A DNA stretch of 64,000 nucleotides from positions 678,093 through 742,092 of the forward strand of contig BLAL01000175.1 of the NCBI GenBank assembly GCA_015698045.1. The letters are read 5' to 3'. This DNA is from Rhizophagus clarus. Lineage: Eukaryota > Glomeromycota > Glomeromycetes > Glomerales > Glomeraceae. Shown here one piece after another: positions 1 to 12,350 of this stretch. A program made the position numbers and the translations under genes. The first letter of the stretch is position 1; each line of letters opens with the position of its first letter. A model generated the notes under the pieces. The model did not search any database, was not told the DNA's origin, and worked only from the letters and a program-made list of their open reading frames with translations.

Positions 1-980
1 TTATGATTTTTTATAATAACAAAATTTTTTTTATTTAGGCGGTGGATACTGGAGATGATGAGTAGCTGTATTCACAAGAAACACTTTAATTAAAGATATT
101 AGACACACCTTAGTTCCAATAATCAAATAACCAGCAACTTCAGAAGAAGGAACTGCACATGTGTACCATGTGGAAAATTGAGCAGATCCTAAAGCTGCAT
201 TTCATGATGTAAGTTTTGAATCAATTAAATTTTTTTATAAAGAAATAATTAAAAATTAATATTTATTTAAAAAACAGAATCAGTATTCACTTTGTAAACG
301 AAGTGATAGTTCTTCTACCGTTGGGCACCCAATTTTTGGCAGAGATCCAGATGATCCAAGAGATAAATGATGGGTTCAGGTTAAAAAAGCAATAAAGCAT
401 TGAGGTGGTATTAAGGCTTGCAATCTGGCTGGTCCAGACGTCTTAGAAGCATCGCACTCTGATGTAGATCTTGAAACTGATCCATTCATTCAACCGATAG
501 ACTTACAAGAGTACTCACACAAAACGTAAGTTTTAGTTAACCTATTTTTTTTATTTCTGTATTATTTTAAATAATGACTTTTATTATCATAATTTATTGT
601 AGAGAATATTTAGCCGCAATGAATACTCGGTTTCCTTATCCAAATCATATATATACTTGCGGTGGTAAACCAAAAATTAAATGTTATTTAATTCACGCTA
701 CAAATCAATGGAGTGAATTTGTAGGATGTGGTAAATGGAAATAGAATGAAAGAAATCATATGTCCTTGCAAATTAAAGCTGGTGTGGACATTGACTTCTT
801 AAAATTGCTTTTTGCAAATAAAGGAAGAATTTTAAATCAAGAGGTACTATGTTATTTTAATGTGGTTATTATAATTTTACATTAATTGTATCTAATAAGA
901 TCATAATGTTATTATTTTATAGGATGTTACGAATTGTAACACAATATGTTCTTTAAACAGTCAAAAAACATTGTGGTAAA
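1..980 (+). pseudogene. Relic of an intron-containing repeat-family gene (unknown)
   Basis: Four exon-like blocks can be joined through GT-AG introns with continuous frame: up to 207, 278-525, 603-843 and 923-979. The frame is broken by several stops, including TGA after DPRDK, TGA after KAIKH and TAG after GCGKWK. The deduced text between stops is clearly protein-like (for example PATSEEGTAHVYHVEN and CNLAGPDVLEASHSDVD), so this is a decayed coding region and not random sequence. I do not recognise the family. The left end lies outside the window. It is probably a copy of a repeated, transposon-borne gene; that part is inference. Confidence 0.55.
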
Positions 981-2970
981 TTAAAATTTAATTTTTTTAA
1001 ACAAAAACTAATAATTTTTTTTTATTAAGATATTACACATCTTTCTCAAGGTTTAACTCAGAGATTAGAATTACAGCTCAGTTGAATTCAAAATGTTTAC
1101 ACCTATAAATTACAAAAATATCCATTGTAATCTTAATGTGCAAAGGAATACAAATACATACACCCGCCGCTACCATTATCTAAAACTCCTTCCTGTATTA
1201 AATCGAATTAAAGAAACTTATTGAGAATACTAAGGAGCAATTTATAGATAGATATAACTGCACTGCAGATAATATCTATTAGATTAGATTAATTTATTTT
1301 TTTTAAATTATTAATTACTCAAGAATTTTTTAATTAGGCCATTTGTTTAAAAGTGTATTTGGAATTGGATGACGACGCCATTTGTTACAAATGTTGCGGA
1401 AAGTGCACATGCAATGATTAATAGAATAGGGAAGTTATCGAAATTAAAAACAGCAGTTCTAAGGTAATTTTTTTTTATTATTATATTAGTAATATTATAA
1501 TTATAACAATAATAACTTTTAATATTTGCATTTAGGGGTGGGGACATGATGAATGTATTTATAAAAGAATCAAATAAATCAACAAACAGGAGTTCTCATA
1601 TCAAGTAAAGTTAAAAGTGATTATGGATAAAAAAGTTCAAGCAAATCAAAAAATAGGTGCAAATTATAATTTAAATGCATATTTATTAATTAGTATATAC
1701 TAATCTTAATATTAATTAATTTATTAGTTGAAAAATCATCTAAAAGATCAAATAAATCCTTTAATAAAGAAAAATTCTGCGTATCAAAAAAAAAAAAAAA
1801 AATAAGACGATTATTATTGATGATGAAAAAGATGATAATCTAACTGAAATTAATGCGATCGAAATTGATTTAAAATGCAAAGAATTACAAATAAAAAAAA
1901 AATGGAAATGGAAATGAGTAATAATAATAAGTGATGATAAACAATTTTTAAAAATATATTTGCTTATTTGCTTAGATTTATTTTTTTAGTATGTACAGTA
2001 TAGTTAAATGTAAGGTATACACAAATTAAAAAAAAAATGTCTAGTAAATATACAAGTCTTTTACAGTATATAAAAATTAAACAAACAAATGTACTGTATG
2101 TTACGAATTGTTTAAGTTTATAATGTATATGAAATCGTACCGAAACCATCTAAAAGATCAGCTCCTACTGCGCAAAAAAACTATTCGACGATCAGCTTCT
2201 ACTGCGCATGAATCATTTCGGCGATCAGTTAAATTTTTTTTGGTTAGCTTATCAGCTAATTTTTTTTGGCTGAAATTTTGGCTGATTGCTGCGGCTGATT
2301 TGTTAAATTTTTTTGGGCTGAACTTTGGTTGCAGCTAATCGGCTAATATTAAAATATTAATTTGCTTTATTTATTACAACAAAGAAAAACGTGGTATACC
2401 AGATCAGAGATGGAATTGATGTCAAATTACAGTTAACGGAAATCATGCGCAGCACTTGATAGAAGTTGTCTTGAATTAGTAGCTGCAAGCCCCTTAATAA
2501 CTTAATATATATATAGTACATATTATTATAATTAAGGCGTTTATTATAAAATACTATAAAAGGTTAAAAAGTTTTTTGTTATTATTATAATAATGATTAA
2601 GTTAACATCCATAGTTTGAAAACTTGCGCAGCTTCTATTTAAAGAAATGAATTGAAATAACCTTTGTAAGTATCTTAATGCGCCCTTCATGTAAATCATC
2701 TTATTCGAATTTAGTTTCATTGTGTGAATAATCGCTTTTTACAACGTATCACAGTCCTTTTTTATATTATTTGAAAAAAAAGTAGTTCATTGTTGATTGA
2801 TTGTTCTGTTAATCAGTGTGCTGCAGTCAATGATGATGAATTTATCCTGCGTGTCTTTCTACAAATTAAAAAAATATATAAATTGAAGTTTTCATTTGAT
2901 ATTTTCATTTCAGTTTTATAAAATAAAATAAAATTCTAATAAAATAAAATTCTAATAAAATAAAATTCTA
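981..2970. other. Intergenic, AT-rich, no supportable gene
   Basis: Low-complexity AT-rich sequence with A/T runs. Around 2150-2340 there are imperfect short repeats built on gatcagct and ggctgatt that open a frame but show no protein-like content. The segment before 2971 should hold the promoter and 5' leader of the ABC transporter gene. Confidence 0.5.
2921..2970 (+). repeat. 16-bp tandem repeat directly before the ABC transporter start codon
   Basis: The unit tctaataaaataaaat is repeated about two and a half times and runs up to the ATG at 2971, so it would form part of the 5' leader. Its effect on expression is unknown. Confidence 0.7.
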
Positions 2971-5699
2971 ATGGAGCAAACTGAAAATGCTACAATTATT
3001 GATTCTAGCTCAACAACGAACATAAATGGAAAACCATCTGTATTTATTTCACTTTTCTTTTTTTAAAAAAAGAAAATGTATAAATAATAAATAAAGTTTC
3101 TTTTCTTCTTTTAAAGACAAGTGATGATATTAATGATCTCACGGCTCAATTAGAAAGGTCAGCAAATCGAGCAGAATTAATACAGAGTACTGAAAAGGGA
3201 TCTACATCCGCGAAGAATCCTGTATACGTAGAATGGTATGGAATAAATTATTCTATATCCACTGAGCATAAAGAATCCTGGTCGAATAAATTTGAAAATT
3301 CAGGTTCTAAATTAGGATCTGGTAAAAATTTAAGAACGATAATAGAAAATGTTCATGGTTGTGCTAATCCAGGTAATTATTATATGAAAATGTAATTTTT
3401 TTTTTTTTAAAAAAAAAAAAAAATAATAATCTTATGTAACCATTTCAATTTAAAAGGTGAAGTTCTTGCAATTATGGGACCTTCTGGTTGCGGCAAAACT
3501 ACTTTGTTAAATCTTCTTGGCGATCGAGTTGGAAGTAAAGGCGTTCAAGGAACATTAACTTTAAATGGTCATAAACCAACAAAAATCTCAAAGAAATTTA
3601 TTGCCTATTGTACCCAAGATGATATGTTCTTCCCTCAATTGACTGTAAAAGAGACCCTCAGTTTCACTGTAAGAACGACATCTTTACTGCGCAAGTTAAA
3701 TGTTGAGCCATCGCTCCCTTATATTGACACTTTTTTTATTCGCACATTTAACAGGCTCGATTACGTCTTCCACGTGAAATGTCACGACATGATAAATTAA
3801 AACAAGTTGAAAACACTATGACATTATTGAATTTGACGAAATGTGCTAATACGACAGTAGGAGATCAAAGAACTCGTGGTATATCAGGAGGAGAAAGAAA
3901 ACGAACCAATATTGCATCTGAACTGTTAACAAATCCAAGTGTTATTTTGCTAGACGAACCAACAACTGGTTTGGGTAAGTAATTCAGAAATAATTTCGTT
4001 TCGTTTTTTTCCTAATACATTATACTAATTTATTCTTAGATTCTACATTGGCTCTTGAGCTTGCAAAAATTCTTAAAGAATTCGCTGTTAAGCAAAAGAA
4101 AACCATTATAATGGTTATCCATCAACCTTCAACTCAAGTATTTGATTCTTTCGATAAATTAATGTTAATGGCTGATGGTCAGATGGTATATTTTGGTGAA
4201 AGAGCCGATGTGGTGGATTACCTTGCCGATCAAGGATTTAAATGTCATCCTAATTTTAATCCTTCTGATTATATAAGTATGTATTATTTTTATTATGAAC
4301 AATTATATTTATATTCTTTTAATTTGAATATTGATTTTAAAAATTTATGTATTTTTTATTATAGTGGAACTCTTGAACGATAATACTATCAAGCAAAAAT
4401 TAATTAATGCATACGCTCATAAAGTTCGTGATGATCCAACCGGAAAACAAGTAATCGAAAAGCATTCTCGTAGATCTCACACTGATAATCAATTAGACAA
4501 TATCATATTAAATGCTCCGGTTACAACTGGACGTCGTTGGGAGGCTACATTTCTTCAGCAAATCTCGGTTCTTACCGAAAGAACTTTTAAACAAAGTAGA
4601 AAAGTTATTTTATCAAGAATTAATGTATATTATATTATTGCTTTGACTGTGATTAGTCTCATAGTTTGGTTTCGAATTCCTTTCGCTGAAAGTAACATAA
4701 ATGATCGTATTGGAAATGTGAGTATAGGTAACTTTTTTTTCCTGACTTTTCGAATCCATTTATTCTAAATTTTTTATGATTTTTATTTTAGATTTACTTC
4801 AATAGTTTATTTTGGTCATTCTATCCAATGATTGGAGCCATCTCAACTTTCCCATTGGATTTAATCATGTTATCAAAAGAACGTCAATCTCGATCTTATC
4901 GTTTACTATCATATTACTTATCAAAACAAATTGCCGAATTACCTTTGGTCATATTAAGTCCTATGGTATATTCTATTCCAGTATATTGGGTGTCAAACTT
5001 ATTGCCAGATTTTGGTAGATTTGTGGCTTATTTAGTAGTAATTTTAATTGGCACATTAACTTCTCAGAGTTTTGGTTATTTCTTTGGTGCCACTTTATCG
5101 AACGTACAAAAAAGTATGGGTAAGTATTATTTTAAATATCAATATTTTTACAGTTCGAAATTGTGATATATATATATATATATATATATATGATATTAAC
5201 TGAATTTTTCTTTATCAAATATAGCTATTTGCGTAGTATTTTTGTTTGCATTTATACTTTTAAGTGGATATTTTGTAAAACATTTACCGACTGGCATAAC
5301 TTGGATGAAATATCTTGTAAGTAGTAGTAGCAATAAATCGTATTAACCAATATTTAACATTAAAGAAATTTTTTTTTTTTTCAAACAATATTAACGATTC
5401 TCTACCTCTATTAATAGTCATTCATGAAATACTTTTATAGCTTGCTTATGCAAACTCAATTTGATTCATCGAAAGCTCAATTTAAATGTGCTGGACCAGG
5501 AACATTACCTACCGGTCAAAAAAGTGTGTGTGATACAGGAAATATGACAAGTATTTCCGGTATTTCCATACTAGATGGTGAAGGATTAAATGATTTACCT
5601 TGGTACATTAACCTAATAGTATTATCAGGTTTCTGTATTGTACTTCGTATTCTTGCTTATTATTCATTACGTAAAAATAGTAGTAGAAGCAAAAAATAA
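2971..5699 (+). CDS. ABCG-type half-size ABC transporter (White/ABCG family), 9 exons
   Basis: Nine exons give an open frame of 682 residues: 2971-3039, 3117-3372, 3457-3668, 3755-3974, 4040-4276, 4365-4717, 4792-5119, 5225-5316 and 5418-5699. All introns are GT-AG and the phases agree. The nucleotide-binding domain comes first: Walker A GPSGCGKT near residues 116-123, Q-loop region YCTQDD, signature ISGGERKR near 222-229, Walker B ILLDEP near 243-248, D-loop LDS, and H-loop His near 280 in IHQPS. The C-terminal half holds about six hydrophobic segments and a Cys-containing loop before the last one, as expected of an ABCG2-like half-transporter with NBD-TMD order. Such proteins dimerise in membranes and export lipids, sterols or xenobiotics; the substrate cannot be read from sequence. 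Length matches the family and nothing is missing. Confidence 0.93.
5165..5191 (+). repeat. (TA)n microsatellite in an ABC transporter intron
   Basis: A run of alternating TA of about 26 bp lies inside the intron at 5120-5224. It is likely length-variable between strains. Confidence 0.85.
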
Positions 5700-7851
5700 T
5701 AATATTCTATTTGTATAATTGAACCATATATATAGAATTATTAATTTTTTAGAGAATTTGTAAAATAATAAAAGTAATTATTTTTAGGCAGGAAAAAAAA
5801 TATTTTTAAATTGTGAGTTTTTTTTTATAACTAAAATTATTTGCGATTTATGACCTTATGGTAAATTTAGCCTTTAAACACAGATTTTTGTTTGATATGT
5901 TAAATATACCATTATAATTATTTACTATTTTTCGTCTTACTAAAGAAAAGAAATATTTATTAAAAAATTACATGCAAGTAAAACCGTAAATAGATCTAGA
6001 AAAAAATAAAAAAGTTAGACACAAATTCTTAAAGATACTATGACAATCATAAGGCAATAAGAATAGCAATCAATTTCATTTTATATAATATTAATAATAT
6101 TAATGTTCAATTATTCAATAATAACTAGAATTTGCGCCTTGCAGGGGAAATCATCTCCTCTATTCCAAAGTCTAAAGGAACCAAATCAAAACCAATGTCT
6201 ACAAAAAAAAAAAAGAAAAAAAAATACTTTGATACTAAAAGTTTTTTTAAAAAAAAAAAAATAAAAATAAAAATAAAAATAATTTTAAAAAAGGTTTTGA
6301 GAAGAAACTTTAAAATATTTTAAAAAATTAAAAAGTTTCAAGCGAAATTTACTCATCTAAAGTCCATGATCTTAGAGCCGGAGTCCTAAAAAAAAAAGAT
6401 TTTTTTTTTTTTAAAATTTTCGAAAGTCGAGTGAAAGCTTATAAAACGTTTTTTAATTATAAATGATTAAAGAGCGCTTTCAATTAAATTTTTAATGATT
6501 ATCTAAAAATAAATTGCGACTTAAATTACTTAAAATTTATCGGTCAAACTGTCGATTAGAAGTTTTTGATGACAGTTATCAGTCACGGCCATTTACAATT
6601 AACAATAAAAAATTATAAAATAAAATCAGATATCCAAGTATTCTGTGATCCAATTTCTTTATTTTTTTTTTTTTTTTAAAAAAAAGAAATTGAGCTCTTC
6701 CTAATAACTAATAACTTTAATTGAGCAATAATATATTCATTATTTTTTATATTCTATTGTTTGTCAATAATAAGAAAAGATAACTAAAATTATAATTTAC
6801 AAGCGATTATTTTATACCTTATTCGTTTAATGAGACGCAACCGAGATACTCATATAGCCATTTTGAAGTTTAAAAGATGCAACATACCAGAAACACGTTA
6901 TTATAATTCAGCAGAAATTATTGTAAATGTTATGACCTTGGCACAAATTTAGTTATATCGAGTTATAAGTTGAATTACATCAGAGACTAGATATATTAAT
7001 TATTGAGCAATTAAAGTTAAAACCAACGATTGTTTTTCAGTCAAATTTAGTAAGAGTTCCTCCGCTTTAACATATTTATTGATAGTCATTCAAAAATTTA
7101 TTTGTGTTTCTATTACAGCATAATTCTATGTTTTCAACGTACTGTACATGTAGAAGCGTTGCTTTTCAATATTTGATCTCTAGATTCCATTTTTTGATTA
7201 ATTTAATGATCCTTAGTAATTGATATTATAACTTATTATAATTGTTAAACCAAAATATTGAATTCTTTTTTTTATAGTCCGTGCAGTAATACCAAATTGT
7301 AACAATAAAATAGAACCAATCAAACCTCCTCTACAGATATATTTTGAAAATGTCAAAAAAAATTTGAAAAAATTAATACAAAAGTAAATGAAGTTAATAA
7401 AACTATAAAATTAATTCCTTTCGAATATGTAATTTGTTTTGTTTAGGATTAGCCAATAGATATGATCGAAAATTTTTTTTTTTTTATTCTCTATCATACT
7501 TGTAATATCGATCTGGTTGATTTCTAGAATCAGCTAGTTAAAAACCACGCATGATGATCTAATTACAATAAACAAAGTCATGTAAAAAATACTTTTAAAA
7601 TTTATATCATTTTGTACAGCCTAGGAATTTATTATGAATGAAGTTATAATAAAATAATACGTTAGTCGATTAATTTTTTGATATTGTTCAATGCTTTAAT
7701 AGATATATTTCAAAGTATTCAACAAAAAATAAATAAATAAATTCATTACATCTATAATAGATAAAGTAAAAGTGATTTAAAAACAAAAGGACTACTAGTT
7801 TCTAGACAGTATAATAGATAGTACTATAGATAAAAGAGTATTTAATTCTCA
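5700..7851. other. Intergenic, no supportable gene
   Basis: AT-rich spacer with long A and T runs (6200-6300, 6390-6410, 6660-6680). Short frames here are A-run artefacts such as the lysine-rich frame at 6132-6323. It should contain the 3' ends of the ABC transporter and of the minus-strand channel gene, which converge here. I see nothing else in it. Confidence 0.5.
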
Positions 7852-10800
7852 TTACTTTGTAATAAGTGTCTCATACCAAAATTTGTTATTTTCATTATCA
7901 TAAGTTATCATTTCTTTATCAACACTTTCGTTAAACCATGAATATAACTTTATTTCTCTAAGTTCTTGAGATTTTTTCATCCATTTTTTCATTAGCTCAG
8001 GAACTTGATGAAAGCAAATATATGGTGAATTAAATTGAGATTTATAAAAGGAATCATCAAGTCTTTCAAAATCACTAATAAGCTCTGCTTTATACATCAA
8101 AAGTCCAAGATTACCATCTTCTTTAGCACTATTAAATGTATCACTAAAAAATTTTTTTTTATAACATTTAAAAGTTAAATAAACATTTATAAACAAATAC
8201 ACAATTAATAAAATATAAGTACTTACTTCATCAATGCAATAACCATGTTAAATAAAACAAGTACTATTACAACATTTGCAATGAAAGCAAATAACTTCAA
8301 TTCCCAATAATTGTAATCATTAAAATTAATTGTACTCATGTAATACATGGAAAGTATAGCATCCCATATTGTATCAAAAGGATTATCTTGACTTGGTTCA
8401 GTTAATGTTAAATTTTCAGTTCCATTATTCAATGTGTAAGTTGAATCTGGAGGATTTAAATTAAGAAGTGATGGGTGTCCAAGAAGAACAAACCTATTTA
8501 TAATATAATTAGAGGTGAAAATTAATTCCTCTTTAACAGGATTAATGCAGAAATAAAAGAAAAAAAATTACATCGAATGCCCAAATCCAATTATTAAAAT
8601 AAACATAAATGCGAAAAATGGTATGATCTTTTTTAAGATATTCCCAAATATAAATATATTGATTGCTATTACTGAAAATAATCGAAACCATAAAAGCTTG
8701 AAAAAGAATATAAATGCATTAAAAATTTTTGAAAAAATTAAAAACCATAAAAATACTTAAGCATACCAATTCAATCCAGAGCATTAATATAGTAACTGTA
8801 GTTAAAATAATAATTGTTTCATTACTGATTCCAATTGATAAACCAAACGTTCTTGTTAATAATATTAACGTAAAATCAATTATGACTAAAGTAATACTAC
8901 ATAAGTCAAGCATGTTAAATATTGTAAAATATTTGCTTTTATACTTCGCCATTTGCATCAATTCAATTGTTAACAAAAATGCTCCATTGTAATAAATAAT
9001 ATATACACCATAGTAATTTGGAATATAATTGTCATCACTTAAAAAAATTTGAGAAAGAGTCGAAAATACAATTAATAATACAATGAATATATATAAAGGT
9101 CCTACCCAATATCTCACTGTTTGACGCCATCTTGAATTTATAACTGCTTCCATAGATGGAATATTAAAAAATTCATTTTCATTCTTTTCAATTTGAAGAA
9201 ATGGACTTAAATCTTTATCACTTAAATTCTTATATTTAAATGGAAAAAATGCTTTTCTTAAAAAACAAAAGATTGTTACCAATTTTCTAATTAAATTTTT
9301 TTTGTGGTTTTTCTTAGTTTTTGGATTGTAAGTTGTAAAATTTGGCAGTGGAACCATATATATATCAGGTAGTATATTATTCCTATATTAAAAAAAATAT
9401 TAATAAAAGATTTAAAATAACCAATAATATTAAATAATAATAAATAAATTAGTACCTTATTCTTTTATATCCAAAAATATCTTTTGGTGATATAAGCTGA
9501 GTAAGTGGCATGTATACTTTTAATGTATCTTGTTGAACTGATAATTCTTTAAATCTTTTAATTGGAAAATTATACTTCATTTGTCCGAAACAAGGTTTAT
9601 AAAGTAATAAATCCATATAATTAGCTATATAAATAATTAAGATTTAATTTTAATAAAAAAGTAACAATAATTGAACAATAAAATTATTATTAAATAATAT
9701 ACCATAATAATCATGATTAGATAAAGATAATTCTGGAAGAACTTTTGTAACATTAATCATCCAACCAATATGAGTCATAGAATTTTCAGAATAATATTCT
9801 AATAAATATGCTAAAATAACAGCATCTCGATCTATTAATAAAAATTGTTTGTTAAAATTTGGTGAATGACGAAAATAAAATCATGAAGAATTTAAATGTT
9901 ACCTTTACAGAATTTTAAGGCAAATTCTAAATCATTAGTTGATTTTAAATCTTCATCTGTTAATTTAAAATCATCATATAATTTTAAATCATCATAATAT
10001 GGGTAAGAACCATATCTGCTTTGTGGCCTGTGTAGCATTCCAGCATCTTTCTCATGAGAACTAGTAGTGCCAAATAAGATGTATTTTATCAAAGAAAATG
10101 AACGTGAATAAATAAGATATGCCATTAAAGGATATTGAACTTCCATAAGTTTCCAATTATCAGGATATTTTCTAATGAAATCTTTAATAATATTCGTGAC
10201 TCCACTGACAAATTTTTGATGTTTTTCTTTAGATTCAATATTTTTTATGTATTTATGATTATATAAATAGGCAAGCGATTTACATGCGTGAATTATAATA
10301 GTGGTCATATCATTCTTAATTTGAAATCTAGGTTTGCTTTTGAAGGGGATTTTGCTAATGAAAATATAAACGAGATTTGAATTTTCAAAACCTTTAAAGT
10401 CTTCAAAATCTTTGAAATTTTGAGATTTGGATTTCCAAACTTGAATACTATTTCTACCGATTATAATAAGAAATCTCTTGTCATTATCAGGAAATCTACC
10501 ACTAATATATTCAACTTTATCATTCCATGGTTCTATGTCATGTGAATAATACACGTGTTCATGCTTGTCAGTTACGCTATCACTTTCTTTAAAAGTGGCC
10601 ATCTTGATAAATACTTCTGATATAATGTTGAGTTGATTATCATTATCCCTGTCATTAAGAAACGCTACTTTCCCATTTGCTTTTGTTAAAGTATGATAAT
10701 ACTCATCATATTTTAATAAAGTAGAAATATCATCTGATAAGAGTACATCACCTTTAGGGATAGAAAAATAATCATTTAGACATCCCGATATAAACCAAAT

Positions 10801-12143
10801 ATGAAATTTCACTTCATCACCTTTTCCTTGTTCAATAATAAATAATTTTTTATCATTTTCAATAAATTCTAAAAATTTAATTTCACACATATTATTAAAT
10901 CTCTTTGAGATAACCTCGAGACCACTTTCCATTAAATAAATTGTGATAACATTATCCCCATCAGAATAAGCAAACAACCTTGAATCAGTTGATATTGCAA
11001 AAATTCCATATTCATTCTCATTTGAAATTAAAAAGTCTTCTTCACAACGTTTATAAAAAATATTCACTAACTGTAAAGTATTCATGTTATATATTTCAAT
11101 ACTTTTTACTTTTCGATGATCATTTGAATCGACCATTAAAAATTCCTGATTTCTTGATTTTAAGAGGTTTTTCCAATTAATTTTTGCATCCTTGACGTTT
11201 TCTAGCTTTTTAAATAAATTTTCAGGTAATAAATAGCTTCTCTTTTTAAATATAGAAATATTTTCGCTTAATTTAATTTTAAACTTCTCTATCTTAACAC
11301 AATTCGTGCAAACAAGTATTGCATTATATTTTGAAGTATTTTCAGAATTTTTTAAAAAGGAAACGATCCCACCAAGATGATATATTAAAGTACCGTTATC
11401 ATAACTATCGTTGGAAAATGAAAATTTAAAAAGCTTTATCACCCCTTCACTAGAAGTTTGAGATAATTGATATTGTTTACTATCACCCTTTAGGATTTTA
11501 GAAATGTAAAAGAATTCAGGCAAGGCGAGAATAAGAAAAGGAATGCCTATAAACAATATATAAGAAAGAGGTACTAACATGTAACTTTCATCAATAAAAA
11601 ACAAAAAGATACACTGAGGTAAAAATTGGAAGGGAATACTGAGAAGTGAATAGTGAATCTCGCGTATATTGGCACTAGATAATTGCAAATAAGCTTTTTG
11701 ACGACTACCTTCCTCAATGGTTTCTTTTTGACTCATGTCTTCGTCGGTTATACAAGAAATTGCGACCAAGCCAACGTCATTATCAATAATGTCTGAAACT
11801 GCTAAAGACCATCCAAGAACATTAGGTGGATTCTTATCAAAGAATTTATTATTATCGATTTCTATTGTTGTCTTCGTTGGCTTTAAATCTGTTGCCTTGT
11901 CATTTATCTCGTTTTCCACAATCTTTTCAATCGATATAAAAGATTTATCTACAAAAATAAGTCAAAAAAATTACACTTTAATTTACTCTCTTTTCATTTA
12001 TTATTACTATATATATTTTTTTTTTTTAATAAAAAATCTAATTACTTACAAGGATTAAACGTCGCTATCAATGAACCATCTGGACTAATGGACGTGTAAG
12101 TGATTTTTTCTCCATAAATCACATTTTCCAGATCTTCTTCCAT
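7852..12143 (-). CDS. Beta-propeller/ion-channel fusion protein, paralogue A, 8 exons
   Basis: Exons on the minus strand: 12143-12050, 11948-9903, 9831-9703, 9624-9456, 9382-8767, 8696-8572, 8493-8227 and 8143-7852. All junctions are GT-AG and in phase, giving 1245 residues. The N-terminus opens with a WD-like strand (SPDGSLIATFNP); residues about 190-600 repeat the pattern of short strands seen in beta-propellers (AISTDSRLFAYSDGDNVITIY). A hydrophobic stretch lies near 136-178. The C-terminal third is a channel domain: membrane segments near 905-927, 937-958, 970-992, 1002-1018 and 1019-1060, a pore-like loop around DNPFDTIWDA, and a last segment near 1127-1148 ending in IALMNDTF, as in TRP/polycystin-type Ion_trans proteins. 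It probably acts as a membrane cation channel; gating signal and location are unknown. Paralogue B lies just upstream in the same orientation. Confidence 0.8.
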
Positions 12144-12160
12144 TTTTTAAAAAATAATTT

Positions 12161-12350
12161 CGTGTTACATAAAAGTACTTTAAGAAAATACTCGTGTTAC
12201 ATAAATAGTACTTTAAGAAAATACTCTTGTGTTACATAAAAGTACTTTAAGAAAATACTCTTGTGTTACATAAAAGTACTTTAAGAAAATACTCTTATGT
12301 TATGAAAAGTACTTAAAAAAAATATTCGTGTTTCATAAAAAGTACTGAGA
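12161..12350. repeat. ~33-bp minisatellite upstream of channel gene A
   Basis: About six imperfect units built on gtgttacataaaagtacttt followed by aagaaaatactc. The array starts about 20 bp upstream of the start codon of channel gene A, so it lies in its promoter or 5' leader. The last two units are degenerate. No such array precedes paralogue B. Confidence 0.8.

Noticed and set aside
2108..2338. 76-aa plus-strand frame with F/L-rich text
   Set aside because: It is made of imperfect short repeats (gatcagct, ggctgatt) and T runs; there is no protein-like composition or partner exon.
6132..6323. 63-aa lysine-rich frame
   Set aside because: It arises from A runs; no conserved content.
8729..8992. 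Plus-strand frame across the channel gene (also 15232-15477)
   Set aside because: Antisense shadow of exon 5 of the channel genes.
11735..12058. Plus-strand 107-aa frame opposite channel A (and 18234-18575 opposite B)
   Set aside because: Antisense shadow of exon 2; present in both copies because the sense sequence is conserved.
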